From assembly GCF_000741705.1 (NCBI RefSeq), contig NZ_JGZI01000009.1:186001-250000 (forward strand): DNA of 64,000 bases. The letters run 5' to 3'. Shown piece by piece: positions 9,902-18,908 of the stretch. Source of the DNA: Bifidobacterium psychraerophilum (GTDB lineage: Bacteria; Actinomycetota; Actinomycetes; Actinomycetales; Bifidobacteriaceae). Within the stretch, counting starts at the first letter, position 1. Every line of letters begins with the position of its first letter. A program made the translations under genes and the position numbers. The notes below the pieces were generated by a model. The model saw only the letters and a program-made list of their open reading frames with translations, had not been told where the DNA came from and ran no database searches.

Positions 9902-11922
9902 GCCATCAGCTTATCGCCATGCGGCTTCTCGGGCACCTGGTTTCCCTGCACACGGGATTCATGCCAGAAAGCCAGGGCGATGAAGGCGAAGGAGAATGCG
10001 ACGGGCAGCATATGCCGTTCGAAGTTGTTCGCCGGTGCGATGATCATGACGCCCATCAACAGCAGCAGGGGGAATTGGTAGGCCAAACTGCGCCAGCGTT
10101 TCAGCACGAGTTGAGCGCCGAGCAGCAGCAGGGTCAGCACCACCCAGAAGTTCCCGTGCGTCACCACGCCGATCACGGGGGTGTTGCCCCAGTTCCGGGC
10201 GCTTTGGGCCACTGTGTTGCGCCACCCGTGCGCCCAGTTCTTGATCCAGGTGCTGGATACCTGTACATAGTCATTGTTGACGTAGTAGCCCATGGATACG
10301 TAGGGGGGATCCGTCACGTCGAAGTAGCCGTAAGTTTTGGCGAGGAAGGCGTCGAGGTACAGCACGGGGTTGCGCAGCCCTATCTGCAGCCAGGCGCCGT
10401 TGAAGCGCGTCATGTCCTCGGCTGTGACCGTGCGCCACCGATATGTGGTCACCTTGCCCGCCGTTCCGGAGGATTTCACGCGATCCGCGTCATTGGGGAA
10501 ATATTCCCGACCCATCGCGTCCAGATCCACAATGGGGTCCAAGGCCTTGCGCGCCTCCTCAGGAATCCCTTGCGGATTGCGTTGCGCGACCCTGGCGATC
10601 TGCTGCAGCTGGATCCCTTTGCTCTCTATCGGATCGCCATTGATGATCGTGCCGGTGCCGACCAGCACCGTGATCATCGCCTCGAATGCGATCAGCGGGA
10701 TGAGCAGCGAGATCACATACACCCTCCAACGACGGCGATCGGTGATCAGGGCCAGCACGATCTGCACGGCCACGATGTACAGCGCATATTTCACTGAGAG
10801 CAGCATGATCACTGTGGCGACGGTCATCGCGATGACGAGTGAGGCGGGGGTCCCGCCCTTGTCCCTTTCACGTCTGCCCTGCAACAGCTGATACCAGATG
10901 CCCAGCCACCAGACGAAGGCGAAGGCGAAAAGCGGTGATTTGGTCAGCGAGATGGTGCTGAATACGGCGAGCGGACTCAACAGGAAGCAAGCCAGAACGG
11001 CCAGACGAGCAAAGGCACCGGCCCGGGAACCCGTCTGGAATGATCCATCGTCCCTTGCCGATATGCGTTGCGGGTTGCCGAAGGTGAAGAAGCGATCGGC
11101 AGTGACCGAGCAGCAGAACGCCGCGAAAACGAGTTGCACGCCTGCGAGCGCGACAAGACCCGCGTCATCGGATCCCGTGAGTGCGCGGAACACGGCGACG
11201 ACACCGCCATACAGCATGGTGAGCACGATATTGTGCTGATTCGTCAGATAGGTTGGGGAGTCAGGCCATAGATAGTGGGCGGTCGGATACACGTCCATCT
11301 GGGTGAATCCGTCCTTGTAGGGGAGTGATATCCCTTGCAGATTCGCCCACCATAGGTTGAATTCGTTGATCTGGGAGTGTATGTCGGCACCGAAGGCCAC
11401 GAGTAATGAAACGTAGGCCCACAGCCAACCCACAAGAAGGATGATGGCGATTTTCCACCATCTGTCCGTGCAGCGAATCACCGTATGCCGGAAGCCTTCG
11501 AGTTTGCCTCCGGGGCGATCGCCTCTGCGGAGCCACTTGCGTACAGCGCTGCACGCACCGGCTGGTGCCGTCAGAGAACCGTCAGCCCGCATCCGTGCCT
11601 GGCCTGCATGCTGAGACCAGAGGTACAGGACGATGATGCAGGTGAAGCATACCGCGAAACTCACGATGAGAATCAGTGCGTTACCCCAGGAATAGTCGGC
11701 GATGGATCCGTCGGCGCGATAGATCGGGCCGACGGAGGTGCACAAGGCTATCCAAAGGCACGCCAGGACGGCGATGGACCACAGGATGAAGTCGGGGAAT
11801 GAGCGCTTCGCATGGTGATGTCCGCTCGCTTTTCCGGTGTCGTCAGGCCCGTTGCCATGTTGGCTGGTGCTGTGCGGGCCGGTGGTGATGGTGCCGGATG
11901 GGTGCTGTGCTGTCTTGGTCAT
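9898..11922 (-). CDS. Polytopic membrane protein, DUF6020-like
   Basis: The 674-aa protein has many hydrophobic helices, for example SFPDFILWSIAVLACLWIAL near the N-terminus, WWKIAIILLVGWLWAYVSLL, and several more toward the C-terminus. Between two of them is the extracytoplasmic stretch MDVYPTAHYLWPDSPTYLTN with QHNIVLTMLYGG. Overall layout resembles large integral-membrane glycosyltransferases, and I recognise it as DUF6020-like, but no catalytic residue can be named. It is transcribed first in a two-gene unit with the PucR-type regulator. The N-terminus is low-complexity (Thr, His, Gly). Confidence 0.65.
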   Translation of the reverse strand: MTKTAQHPSGTITTGPHSTSQHGNGPDDTGKASGHHHAKRSFPDFILWSIAVLACLWIALCTSVGPIYRADGSIADYSWGNALILIVSFAVCFTCIIVLYLWSQHAGQARMRADGSLTAPAGACSAVRKWLRRGDRPGGKLEGFRHTVIRCTDRWWKIAIILLVGWLWAYVSLLVAFGADIHSQINEFNLWWANLQGISLPYKDGFTQMDVYPTAHYLWPDSPTYLTNQHNIVLTMLYGGVVAVFRALTGSDDAGLVALAGVQLVFAAFCCSVTADRFFTFGNPQRISARDDGSFQTGSRAGAFARLAVLACFLLSPLAVFSTISLTKSPLFAFAFVWWLGIWYQLLQGRRERDKGGTPASLVIAMTVATVIMLLSVKYALYIVAVQIVLALITDRRRWRVYVISLLIPLIAFEAMITVLVGTGTIINGDPIESKGIQLQQIARVAQRNPQGIPEEARKALDPIVDLDAMGREYFPNDADRVKSSGTAGKVTTYRWRTVTAEDMTRFNGAWLQIGLRNPVLYLDAFLAKTYGYFDVTDPPYVSMGYYVNNDYVQVSSTWIKNWAHGWRNTVAQSARNWGNTPVIGVVTHGNFWVVLTLLLLGAQLVLKRWRSLAYQFPLLLLMGVMIIAPANNFERHMLPVAFSFAFIALAFWHESRVQGNQVPEKPHGDKLMA

Positions 11923-12024
11923 CGCATCCGATTCTACCGCCCAGACCCCGGCCTTCCGGGAATGCCCGGCTGACGGGAGCCGGGGCTGTTATCGGATGCT
12001 GCGTCACCATCGATGCAACGTGGT

Positions 12025-12621
12025 TCAGAGACCGCGTGCGTCCATCGCGGCGGCCAGTTCATTCGCCTGTTTCAGACTGATGACCAGCAGAGGCACCGCC
12101 CAGGCCATGATGCCGCCGCGCCCACCCCGGGCCGCATGGGCTTCCCTTACGGCCCGCATATTGGCGTTCACCAGGGGGATCGCATTCATCGTGATGGCCG
12201 CCACCAATGCGATGCTGTCGCTTCTGATGCCCAAGGCATCCAGCGGCCGTAACGCTTGCAGCATGCCATCGAGCAGTTCGGATACGGGTGTGCTCAAGGT
12301 GATCAGCGCAGCCAACAGCACCAGGTCGAGCACCCGTACGGTGTTGGCGACGGTGCGCGGCCACGGTTGGAAGAAGACCTGGGCCAGAACAGTGAAGGCG
12401 ATGACCCAGCGTGCCATCCATATCTGTCTGAGATACTCCTTGAATCCGAAGCCTGCGCTGACGAAAGCGATGGCGCAAGCCGGTGTCAGCACCCCGATGA
12501 ACCACCAGCGACCGAAGGGCAGCGCCATGCAGATTCCGGTGATGACAAGCGTCAGCAGTTTCCAGATGGCGGGGCAGCGATGAAGCCAGCTATCGCCCGG
12601 TCTATACAGTGATGCGATCAT
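12025..12621 (-). CDS. bioN: Energy-coupling factor transmembrane protein of the biotin transporter
   Basis: The 198-aa product is a T component of an ECF transporter. It has several transmembrane helices and two Ala-Arg-Gly motifs (AHAARGGRGG and AAMDARGL), the coupling motifs that contact the ATPase. Start at 12621 (MIASLYRPGDSWLHRCPA) overlaps the bioM stop in ATGA, so I prefer it over an in-frame ATG 45 codons upstream inside bioM. With BioM and BioY it forms a dedicated biotin importer. Confidence 0.88.
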   Translation of the reverse strand: MIASLYRPGDSWLHRCPAIWKLLTLVITGICMALPFGRWWFIGVLTPACAIAFVSAGFGFKEYLRQIWMARWVIAFTVLAQVFFQPWPRTVANTVRVLDLVLLAALITLSTPVSELLDGMLQALRPLDALGIRSDSIALVAAITMNAIPLVNANMRAVREAHAARGGRGGIMAWAVPLLVISLKQANELAAAMDARGL

Positions 12622-13352
12622 CGTGTGGCCTGCGTCTTTTTGGGCGTGATCCTCGCATAACTCTCCGCGCAATGCTGACGATAGTGCTCGATCACGGATT
12701 CCGGGGTGCCTGTCTCCGCGATACGACCCCCTTCGAATCTGATGGCGTGATCGCATCTGGATGCGAGCTCCAGATCATGGGTGGCGATGATCACAGGGCG
12801 TTCCAGACGCTCAATCAGATAGTCGCTGACGAGATGGGCATTCGGCAGATCCAGCATGGTGGTCGGTTCGTCGGCCACGACGAGTCTGGGATCGCGTACC
12901 AGCACCGAGGCCAAAGCGAGCATCTGCTTCTGACCGCCCGATAGGCTGTGCGCGGGAGTGTCGGCATGCTCCAGCAGGCCGTAGGCTTCAAGCTGTTCGG
13001 TGACTCTGCGTTCCACGGTCTCTCTGTCGAGTTTCATACCCCGCAGGGAGAATGCGACATCCTCCCTGACGGTCGGCATGATGATCTGCGTATCGGGATT
13101 GGTGAAGATGAAACCGACCTGGGCATGAAGCCGTTTGGGCTGCTTGGCCGGGTCGATGCCCATCACCGACACCGTGCCCGAGGACGCCTGTTCGAGACCG
13201 TCGAGAAGTCTGAGAAACGTGGATTTGCCTGAACCGTTGGTACCCAGAACCGCAAGACGTCTGACGTGTAATCGGCACGAGAGATCATGGATGATCCCGA
13301 CCCCGTCGATGGCGAAGTTGACGGATGTGAAAGCGATGTCGATTGGATCCAT
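12618..13352 (-). CDS. bioM: Biotin ECF transporter ATPase
   Basis: The 244-aa ABC ATPase has Walker A GTNGSGKST (near residue 37), Q-loop FIFTNPDTQIIMPTVREDVA, signature LSGGQKQML, Walker B LVVADEPTTMLDL and the switch His in IIATHDLELAS. The Q-loop segment is typical of ECF A components. It hydrolyses ATP to drive BioY/BioN-mediated uptake. It lies 44 bases after bioY and overlaps bioN by 4 bases. Confidence 0.9.
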   Translation of the reverse strand: MDPIDIAFTSVNFAIDGVGIIHDLSCRLHVRRLAVLGTNGSGKSTFLRLLDGLEQASSGTVSVMGIDPAKQPKRLHAQVGFIFTNPDTQIIMPTVREDVAFSLRGMKLDRETVERRVTEQLEAYGLLEHADTPAHSLSGGQKQMLALASVLVRDPRLVVADEPTTMLDLPNAHLVSDYLIERLERPVIIATHDLELASRCDHAIRFEGGRIAETGTPESVIEHYRQHCAESYARITPKKTQATR

Positions 13353-13396
13353 GATTCCTTCCTCGGATCAGATGGTGCGGTTTCCGGTGCGGATCC

Positions 13397-13984
13397 TCAC
13401 TGCAGCGAGGATGACGCCGACTGCGTCTGACGGCGCAACGATGAAGGGAACGCAGCAGGATAGGCTCTCCACAAGGCTGCGGTGATGAGTGTGGCGAGCA
13501 CCGCTTTCACGATGTCGCCGGGCAGGAAGGCGACTGCGCTGAAGGCGGTGGTGCCAAGAGGCTGCCCGAGGATGAGTGCCGTCACCGGGATGCCGCAGAG
13601 ATATGGGACGACCATGCCGCCGCAGACACAGGCGATCGCGGTCTTCCACCAGATGAGACGATGTCCCTGATGCGCGATCAGGCCTATGACCACAGCGCCG
13701 AGTACGAACCCGAGCAGATAACCGGCAGTCGGTCCGACGAATACGGCGAAACCGCCGTTGCCACCAAGCAGCGGGAGCCCTACAAGCGTCAACGCGAGCA
13801 GCAGCAGGACCGAAAGGGCTCCAAGCCACGGACCCAGAATCGTACCTGCCAGCATCACAGCGAGGGTCTGCATGGTCACGGGAACCGGGCCCACCGGTAT
13901 GCGAATGAAGCTGAAGGCCGTAAGCAGGGCGGTGAAAACCGCTATGCGTGCCAAATCTCGGTTCTCGAAACGACGGGTATCCAT
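13397..13984 (-). CDS. bioY: Biotin-binding S component BioY
   Basis: The 195-aa membrane protein has about six helices and the BioY hallmarks: FIRIPVGPVPVTMQTLAVML, GGNGGFAVFVGPTAGYLLGF and the FLPGDIVKAVLA motif near the C-terminus. BioY captures biotin at the cell surface. It is the first gene of bioY-bioM-bioN, is preceded by AGGAAGAG, and is divergent from birA. No biotin synthesis genes are nearby, which fits a scavenging lifestyle. Confidence 0.93.
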   Translation of the reverse strand: MDTRRFENRDLARIAVFTALLTAFSFIRIPVGPVPVTMQTLAVMLAGTILGPWLGALSVLLLLALTLVGLPLLGGNGGFAVFVGPTAGYLLGFVLGAVVIGLIAHQGHRLIWWKTAIACVCGGMVVPYLCGIPVTALILGQPLGTTAFSAVAFLPGDIVKAVLATLITAALWRAYPAAFPSSLRRQTQSASSSLQ

Positions 13985-14100
13985 ACTCTTCTCTTCCTGT
14001 TGTCAGTTCTGATGCAGCCGGATATGCATCGGGAGGATGCCCACGATCACGATTTCGGCTGCCTGATTTCCACAATCCTAGAAGTGCACCGTCCTGCTCT

Positions 14101-14120
14101 TTTTGTGAATTCGTACAAAA
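14101..14120. promoter_or_regulatory. Inverted repeat between bioY and birA, candidate operator
   Basis: TTTTGT (14101-14106) and ACAAAA (14115-14120) are separated by 8 bases that contain GAATTC. The repeat lies 66 bases before birA and 117 bases before bioY in an AT-rich spot of the divergent spacer. A shared operator for biotin control is possible. It could also be part of a promoter. Function is inferred. Confidence 0.3.
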
Positions 14121-14185
14121 TGCCCGTGCCCGATTTGTAGACTTGGCGCTTTCTCCTTGAAAATTCGATTGATAGGTTTGAATCT

Positions 14186-15115
14186 ATGTCTTATCAGGAT
14201 CGAGTTTTGCCTTCTCAAGCTCCTCGCACCGCGGCTGTGGTGTCGTCGATCAAGGTGATGGACAGCGTCGATTCCACCAATTCCCTGCTCTCCCGGGCTC
14301 TGATGCTGGGGGATCACAGTGATGCCCAGGCTCTGATCGGCGGACTGTTCAGCGAGGGACATGACGTCGCCGCATATTCCCCCAGCTCGGACGGACTGGC
14401 AATGAGTCTGGCGACATCCGATGTGCAGACCCAGTGCCGTGGCCGCCTCGGACGGTCCTGGTCGAATAGGCCGGGGGAATCCTTCATGGCATCCTGGGCC
14501 GTGCCCGTTCCTCGTCCGATACTGCTGGGCAGGCATGTCGGTTGGCTGACGATGACCGCAGGTCTCGCCCTGCTCGAGGCATTGCGTGACGTGCTCGCCG
14601 AATGCGGTGCCCGGCTCTTGCATGAGGACTCCGCTATCTCACTGAAATGGCCGAATGATCTCTTCATCAACGGACGCAAGTTGGGTGGCATACTCAGCGA
14701 GATGGTCGAGGTCAACGAGCAATGGTCGGCGGTGCTCTTCGGTGTCGGCATCAATATGTTCATGTCCCGCGCGGATCTGCCGATCGACCTGGCGACATCC
14801 CTGCAATTGGAATACGCGCCGTTGCCGGGATATGAGGAGCTGCGTGATCGGATCGCCGCGGCGGCCAGTGTGAAGCTCCGTGATCGCCTTGAACACCTGT
14901 ATGCGGATCCCGATGGGGTCTGCCATGCCTTGCTCATCGAGCTCAGCAGGGAAAGCTGGACGATCGGGCGCTCGGTGAAGGCCAACCTCGCCTCGGGTGA
15001 GGTGGTGCTGGGAAGGGCGTTGCGTATTGATGACGATGCCTCTCTGGTCGTTCTCTGCCATGACGGCGTGGAGCGAACCGTCACCACAGGTGATGTGGGG
15101 GTGCTGCCCGAGTGA
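14186..15115 (+). CDS. birA: Biotin-protein ligase, monofunctional
   Basis: The 309-aa enzyme makes biotinyl-AMP and transfers biotin to carrier lysines. The catalytic core is clear: VDSTNSLL, CRGRLGRSWSNRPGESFMAS, SLKWPNDLFINGRKLGGIL and a C-terminal SH3-like domain (GEVVLGRALRIDDDASLVVL). There is no N-terminal winged helix, so this is a group I ligase that should not act as a repressor. The target, the ESMKMEN lysine of AccC, is encoded by the next gene. bioYMN runs divergently. Confidence 0.93.
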   Translation: MSYQDRVLPSQAPRTAAVVSSIKVMDSVDSTNSLLSRALMLGDHSDAQALIGGLFSEGHDVAAYSPSSDGLAMSLATSDVQTQCRGRLGRSWSNRPGESFMASWAVPVPRPILLGRHVGWLTMTAGLALLEALRDVLAECGARLLHEDSAISLKWPNDLFINGRKLGGILSEMVEVNEQWSAVLFGVGINMFMSRADLPIDLATSLQLEYAPLPGYEELRDRIAAAASVKLRDRLEHLYADPDGVCHALLIELSRESWTIGRSVKANLASGEVVLGRALRIDDDASLVVLCHDGVERTVTTGDVGVLPE

Positions 15116-15238
15116 ATAGCAGATGAGCGTCGCCGCCTACGGATCTTCCCCGGAAGCATGGATGGGATAGGGAACGAGGCGGCTGTGTACGAGGCAACAG
15201 GACGTACCAGGACAAGTGGATGTCAGGGAAAGGACTTT

Positions 15239-17170
15239 ATGAAGAAGCTGCTGATCGCCAATCGAGGTGAAATCGCGCTGCGCGTGGTGCGCACCGCCCA
15301 GGAAATGGGTATCGCAACGGTCGCCGTCTACGCCGAGCAGGATCGCAACGCCCCATACACGCAGATGGCCGATGAGGCGTATCTGCTGCCGGGAGACACC
15401 AATATCCAGACCTATCTCAATGAGGATCTGATCGTTGACGTCGCCAAGCGCGCCGGTGCCGATGCCCTGCATCCCGGGTACGGTTTTCTTTCGGAGTTTT
15501 CATCATTCGCCGCGAAGGTGATTGAGGCCGGGATATCCTGGGTTGGTCCCGCACCCGGTGTTCTGGACGAATTGGGCGATAAGATCACGGCCTGCAAGGT
15601 TGCGGGGAGGGCGAAGGTGCCCGTCGTCCCCGGAATCGCCGAGCCGGTGAGTGATATGAGGACGCTGCTTGATTTCGCCAATGCCAATGGCTATCCGGTC
15701 ATGATGAAGAAGGCCGACGGCGGCGGTGGACGTGGCATCACTCTGATCCGCAACGATGACGAGCTGCGTGCCTTCTATATGAATCATGATGCCCTGCAGG
15801 GCGGCGATCTCGGTGATTACTTCATCGAGAAGTTCGTCGATCGCGCACGTCATGTCGAAACACAGTCCGGTCGGGATTCCCACGGCAATTTCACGGTGTA
15901 TTCGACGCGTGACTGCTCGGTGCAGCGCCGCAACCAGAAGCTTGTGGAGGAGGCCCCCGCGCCTTTCCTGCCCAAGGACGCCATCGCTCAGCTCGAAGGC
16001 TTCTCGCACCGGCTGTTCGATACGGTCGGCTACGAGGGACTGGGAACCTGCGAATTCCTCGTCACGCCGGGCAACAAGGTCTACTTCATGGAGGTCAACC
16101 CTCGCCTTCAGGTGGAGCATACGGTCAGCGAAGAGGTATGCGGACTTGATCTGGTCAGGGAGCAGTTGAATATCGCCGATGGTGGCGAGCTCACCCATGC
16201 GCCTGCCCCGCGCGGGCACAGCTTCGAGCTGCGCATCACCAGCGAGGACCCCGCCACCAATCTGACGCCGAGCGCAGGAACGCTGGAGGCCATCCAGTGG
16301 CCCACAGGACCGGGAATACGCGTGGATTCAGGCGTCGAGGTCGGGGACACCGTTTCCCCCAAGGATGATTCGATGATGGGCAAAGTCATCATCACCGCCC
16401 AGAACCGTCTGGCGGCTGTAGCCAGGGTGCGACGCGCACTGCGTGAGATGAGCATCGAGGGCGTGCCCACGCCGGCAAGCCTGTTCCAGAAGATCTTCAC
16501 CAATCCGGAGTTCACAGCCGAAGACCACTCCTTTGACGTCTCCACGAAATGGTTGGAGCGCAACTACCTCAATGTCGAGCCGAAGACCACGACGACCGGC
16601 CAGCCGGCTTCGGTGAGCGGTGAGGGGGAGAACGGTGGAAAGGGAGACCAACACGGTGTGAAGAAACACAGTGTGGAGACCTTCACCATCGAGATCGATG
16701 ACAAGCGCGTCAAACTCGCGGTTCCAGAATCCATGTTCGCTGGTCTGGGCTCCGCCGCGGGTTCCTCCCGTGGAGCGCGCAGACCTGCCCAACCGTTGCG
16801 CGGGCACGGCCTGCATGATGTATCCAAACAGGTGCAGCATGCGGATGCCGGACGCTCGGGCATCATCGTCGCCACGATGCAGGCTGTGGTCACGAGAATC
16901 AACGTCGCCGAAGGGCAGCAGGTGGAGAAGGGCGATCTGCTGGTCGTCCTCGAATCCATGAAGATGGAGAACTACGTGTATGCCCCGTGCGGGGGAACGG
17001 TCCGCGAGGTCCTGATCTCCGTCGCGGATGGCGTCGATCCGGGGGAGACGCTGGTCAAACTGTCCGTGGAAGGATCCACGCAGGACGCCGCTCAGGACGA
17101 TACGGTTCCGGACGGCACCGAATCCGGCGACGCGGCGCAACGGCATCACGAGCAGGAGGCGACATCATGA
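15239..17170 (+). CDS. accC: Acyl-CoA carboxylase alpha subunit (biotin carboxylase + BCCP)
   Basis: The 643-aa protein combines an N-terminal biotin carboxylase (KKLLIANRGEIALRVVRTAQ, the ATP-grasp KKADGGGGRGI, EVNPRLQVEHTVSEE) with a C-terminal biotin carrier domain whose ESMKMEN motif places biotin on Lys575. A linker of about 60 residues rich in Gly, Ser and Lys joins them. It carboxylates biotin with bicarbonate and ATP. The start at 15239 is the family start (MKKLLIANRGE) and has GGGAAAGGA upstream. The stop overlaps accD by 4 bases (ATGA). Confidence 0.94.
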   Translation: MKKLLIANRGEIALRVVRTAQEMGIATVAVYAEQDRNAPYTQMADEAYLLPGDTNIQTYLNEDLIVDVAKRAGADALHPGYGFLSEFSSFAAKVIEAGISWVGPAPGVLDELGDKITACKVAGRAKVPVVPGIAEPVSDMRTLLDFANANGYPVMMKKADGGGGRGITLIRNDDELRAFYMNHDALQGGDLGDYFIEKFVDRARHVETQSGRDSHGNFTVYSTRDCSVQRRNQKLVEEAPAPFLPKDAIAQLEGFSHRLFDTVGYEGLGTCEFLVTPGNKVYFMEVNPRLQVEHTVSEEVCGLDLVREQLNIADGGELTHAPAPRGHSFELRITSEDPATNLTPSAGTLEAIQWPTGPGIRVDSGVEVGDTVSPKDDSMMGKVIITAQNRLAAVARVRRALREMSIEGVPTPASLFQKIFTNPEFTAEDHSFDVSTKWLERNYLNVEPKTTTTGQPASVSGEGENGGKGDQHGVKKHSVETFTIEIDDKRVKLAVPESMFAGLGSAAGSSRGARRPAQPLRGHGLHDVSKQVQHADAGRSGIIVATMQAVVTRINVAEGQQVEKGDLLVVLESMKMENYVYAPCGGTVREVLISVADGVDPGETLVKLSVEGSTQDAAQDDTVPDGTESGDAAQRHHEQEATS

Positions 17171-18816
17171 CCGACATCATCGATATGGCGAATACGAAAC
17201 CCGCCGATCTTTCGGTGCCCGTCGCGCAGCAGGGATCCGAAGCGCAGGATCCGAACACGGGGACGGGCAGAAAACAGCCGGTGCGAGAAGCGATCATCCG
17301 TGCCGCCGAGCTTGCTCGCGGTGCCGAGGAACATGCCCGCGACCGTCAGCACGCAAAAGGCAAGCACACGGCGCGCGAACGCCTCGACCTGCTCTTCGAT
17401 ACCGATACCTTCCAGGAACTGGGGCGCTTTGCCGGAGGCGACATCGCCAAGGGCAAGGCCGGGTCGGCGGTGATCACCGGATTCGGTGAGATATACGGAC
17501 GCAAGGTGGGCGTGTACGCGCAGGACTTCTCGGTGCGTGGCGGCACATTGGGAGCCGCTGAAGGAACGAAGATCTGTCGTTTGATGGATATGGCCCTGGA
17601 GATGAAGATTCCCGTGGTCGCTCTCATCGATTCGGGTGGTGCCCGGATCCAGGAGGGTGTGGCCGCCCTGACGCAATACGGCCGTATTTTCCGCAAGACC
17701 TGCGAAGCCAGCGGTTTCATCCCGCAGATCTCCGTGATCCTCGGCCCTTGCGCCGGAGGTGCCGTGTACTGCCCGGCCCTGACCGACCTGATAGTGATGA
17801 CCAAGGAGAACTCCAATATGTTCGTCACCGGTCCGGATGTGGTCAAGGCCGCGACCGGCGAGACGATCAGCATGGATGAACTCGGCGGCGGATACGTCCA
17901 CAATTCCAAATCAGGTGTGGCGCATTACCTGGGTGAGGATGAGGCGGATGCCATCGATTACGCCCGCACCGTGCTGGCATATCTGCCTTCCAACAGCGAG
18001 CAGCAGGCTCCGAGCTACGCATACGCCTCAGGCCATGCGGAGCAGGAAGCCGCCAAACGGCTGAAAACCATCATTCCCGAAAACGATCGTCAGCCATACG
18101 ATGTGATGGATGTGATTCGTGCCATCGTCGATTACGGGGAGTTCGTCCAGGTCCAGGAGCTCTTCGCCCAGTCGGCAGTGGTGGGATTCGCGTGCATCGC
18201 CGGCAGCCCTGTCGGTATCGTCGCCAATCAACCGGCCGTGAGCGCAGGAATCCTGGATGTGGATGCCTCCGAGAAGGTGGCACGTTTCGTCAGAATGTGC
18301 GATGCCTTCAACCTTCCCGTGATCACACTGGTGGATGTCCCCGGTTACAAGCCGGGCAGCGACCAGGAGCATGCGGGGATCATCCGTCGTGGCGCGAAGG
18401 TCATATACGCATATGCCAACGCGCAGGTGCCTATGGTGACGGTGATTCTGCGCAAGGCCTTCGGCGGCGCATACATCGTGATGGGATCCAAGGCCATCGG
18501 TGCCGATATGAATTTCGCCTGGCCCACCTCGCAGATAGCGGTGCTTGGAGCCACCGGTGCGGTCAATATCATCCATCGCAAGGACCTCCAGAAAGCCAAG
18601 GAAGCGGGTCAGGACGTCGACGAGCTGCGCGACAGACTCGCGGCCGAGTATGAGGCGAGCACGGTCAATGCGAATCTTTCACTGGAGATGGGTGAGATAG
18701 ACGCGATGATCGATCCCGAACAGACCCGCGAGGTGATCGAGGAGTCCTTGGCCACGCTGGCCACCAAGAGGCGAGTGAAGCATACATCGAAGCATCACGG
18801 AAACCAGCCGCTGTGA
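17167..18816 (+). CDS. accD: Acyl-CoA carboxylase beta subunit (carboxyltransferase)
   Basis: The 549-aa product is a PccB/AccD-type carboxyltransferase with KHTARERLDLLFD, FSVRGGTLGAAEGTKICRLM, the oxyanion-hole IDSGGARIQEGV and LGPCAGGAVY, then the C-terminal VDVPGYKPGSDQEHAGIIR, RGAKVIYAYA and RKAFGGAYIVMGSK. It moves the carboxyl group from biotin to acetyl-CoA or propionyl-CoA. The start at 17167 is set by the ATGA overlap with accC and preceding AGGAGG. A longer frame from 16987 lies inside accC. It feeds malonyl-CoA to the next gene, fas. Confidence 0.94.
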   Translation: MTDIIDMANTKPADLSVPVAQQGSEAQDPNTGTGRKQPVREAIIRAAELARGAEEHARDRQHAKGKHTARERLDLLFDTDTFQELGRFAGGDIAKGKAGSAVITGFGEIYGRKVGVYAQDFSVRGGTLGAAEGTKICRLMDMALEMKIPVVALIDSGGARIQEGVAALTQYGRIFRKTCEASGFIPQISVILGPCAGGAVYCPALTDLIVMTKENSNMFVTGPDVVKAATGETISMDELGGGYVHNSKSGVAHYLGEDEADAIDYARTVLAYLPSNSEQQAPSYAYASGHAEQEAAKRLKTIIPENDRQPYDVMDVIRAIVDYGEFVQVQELFAQSAVVGFACIAGSPVGIVANQPAVSAGILDVDASEKVARFVRMCDAFNLPVITLVDVPGYKPGSDQEHAGIIRRGAKVIYAYANAQVPMVTVILRKAFGGAYIVMGSKAIGADMNFAWPTSQIAVLGATGAVNIIHRKDLQKAKEAGQDVDELRDRLAAEYEASTVNANLSLEMGEIDAMIDPEQTREVIEESLATLATKRRVKHTSKHHGNQPL

Positions 18817-18908
18817 TGCAGGAACAATCATCGACCCCACCACTTCAATCCGAAACCATAAGGAACACACACTTCTTGCAAGAGCAAACGAATAGCAAAA
18901 GGAATACA

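Noticed and set aside
9874..10797. A 307-residue plus-strand frame opposite the DUF6020-like gene
   Set aside because: Low-complexity composition and no motif; the opposite strand shows clear membrane helices.
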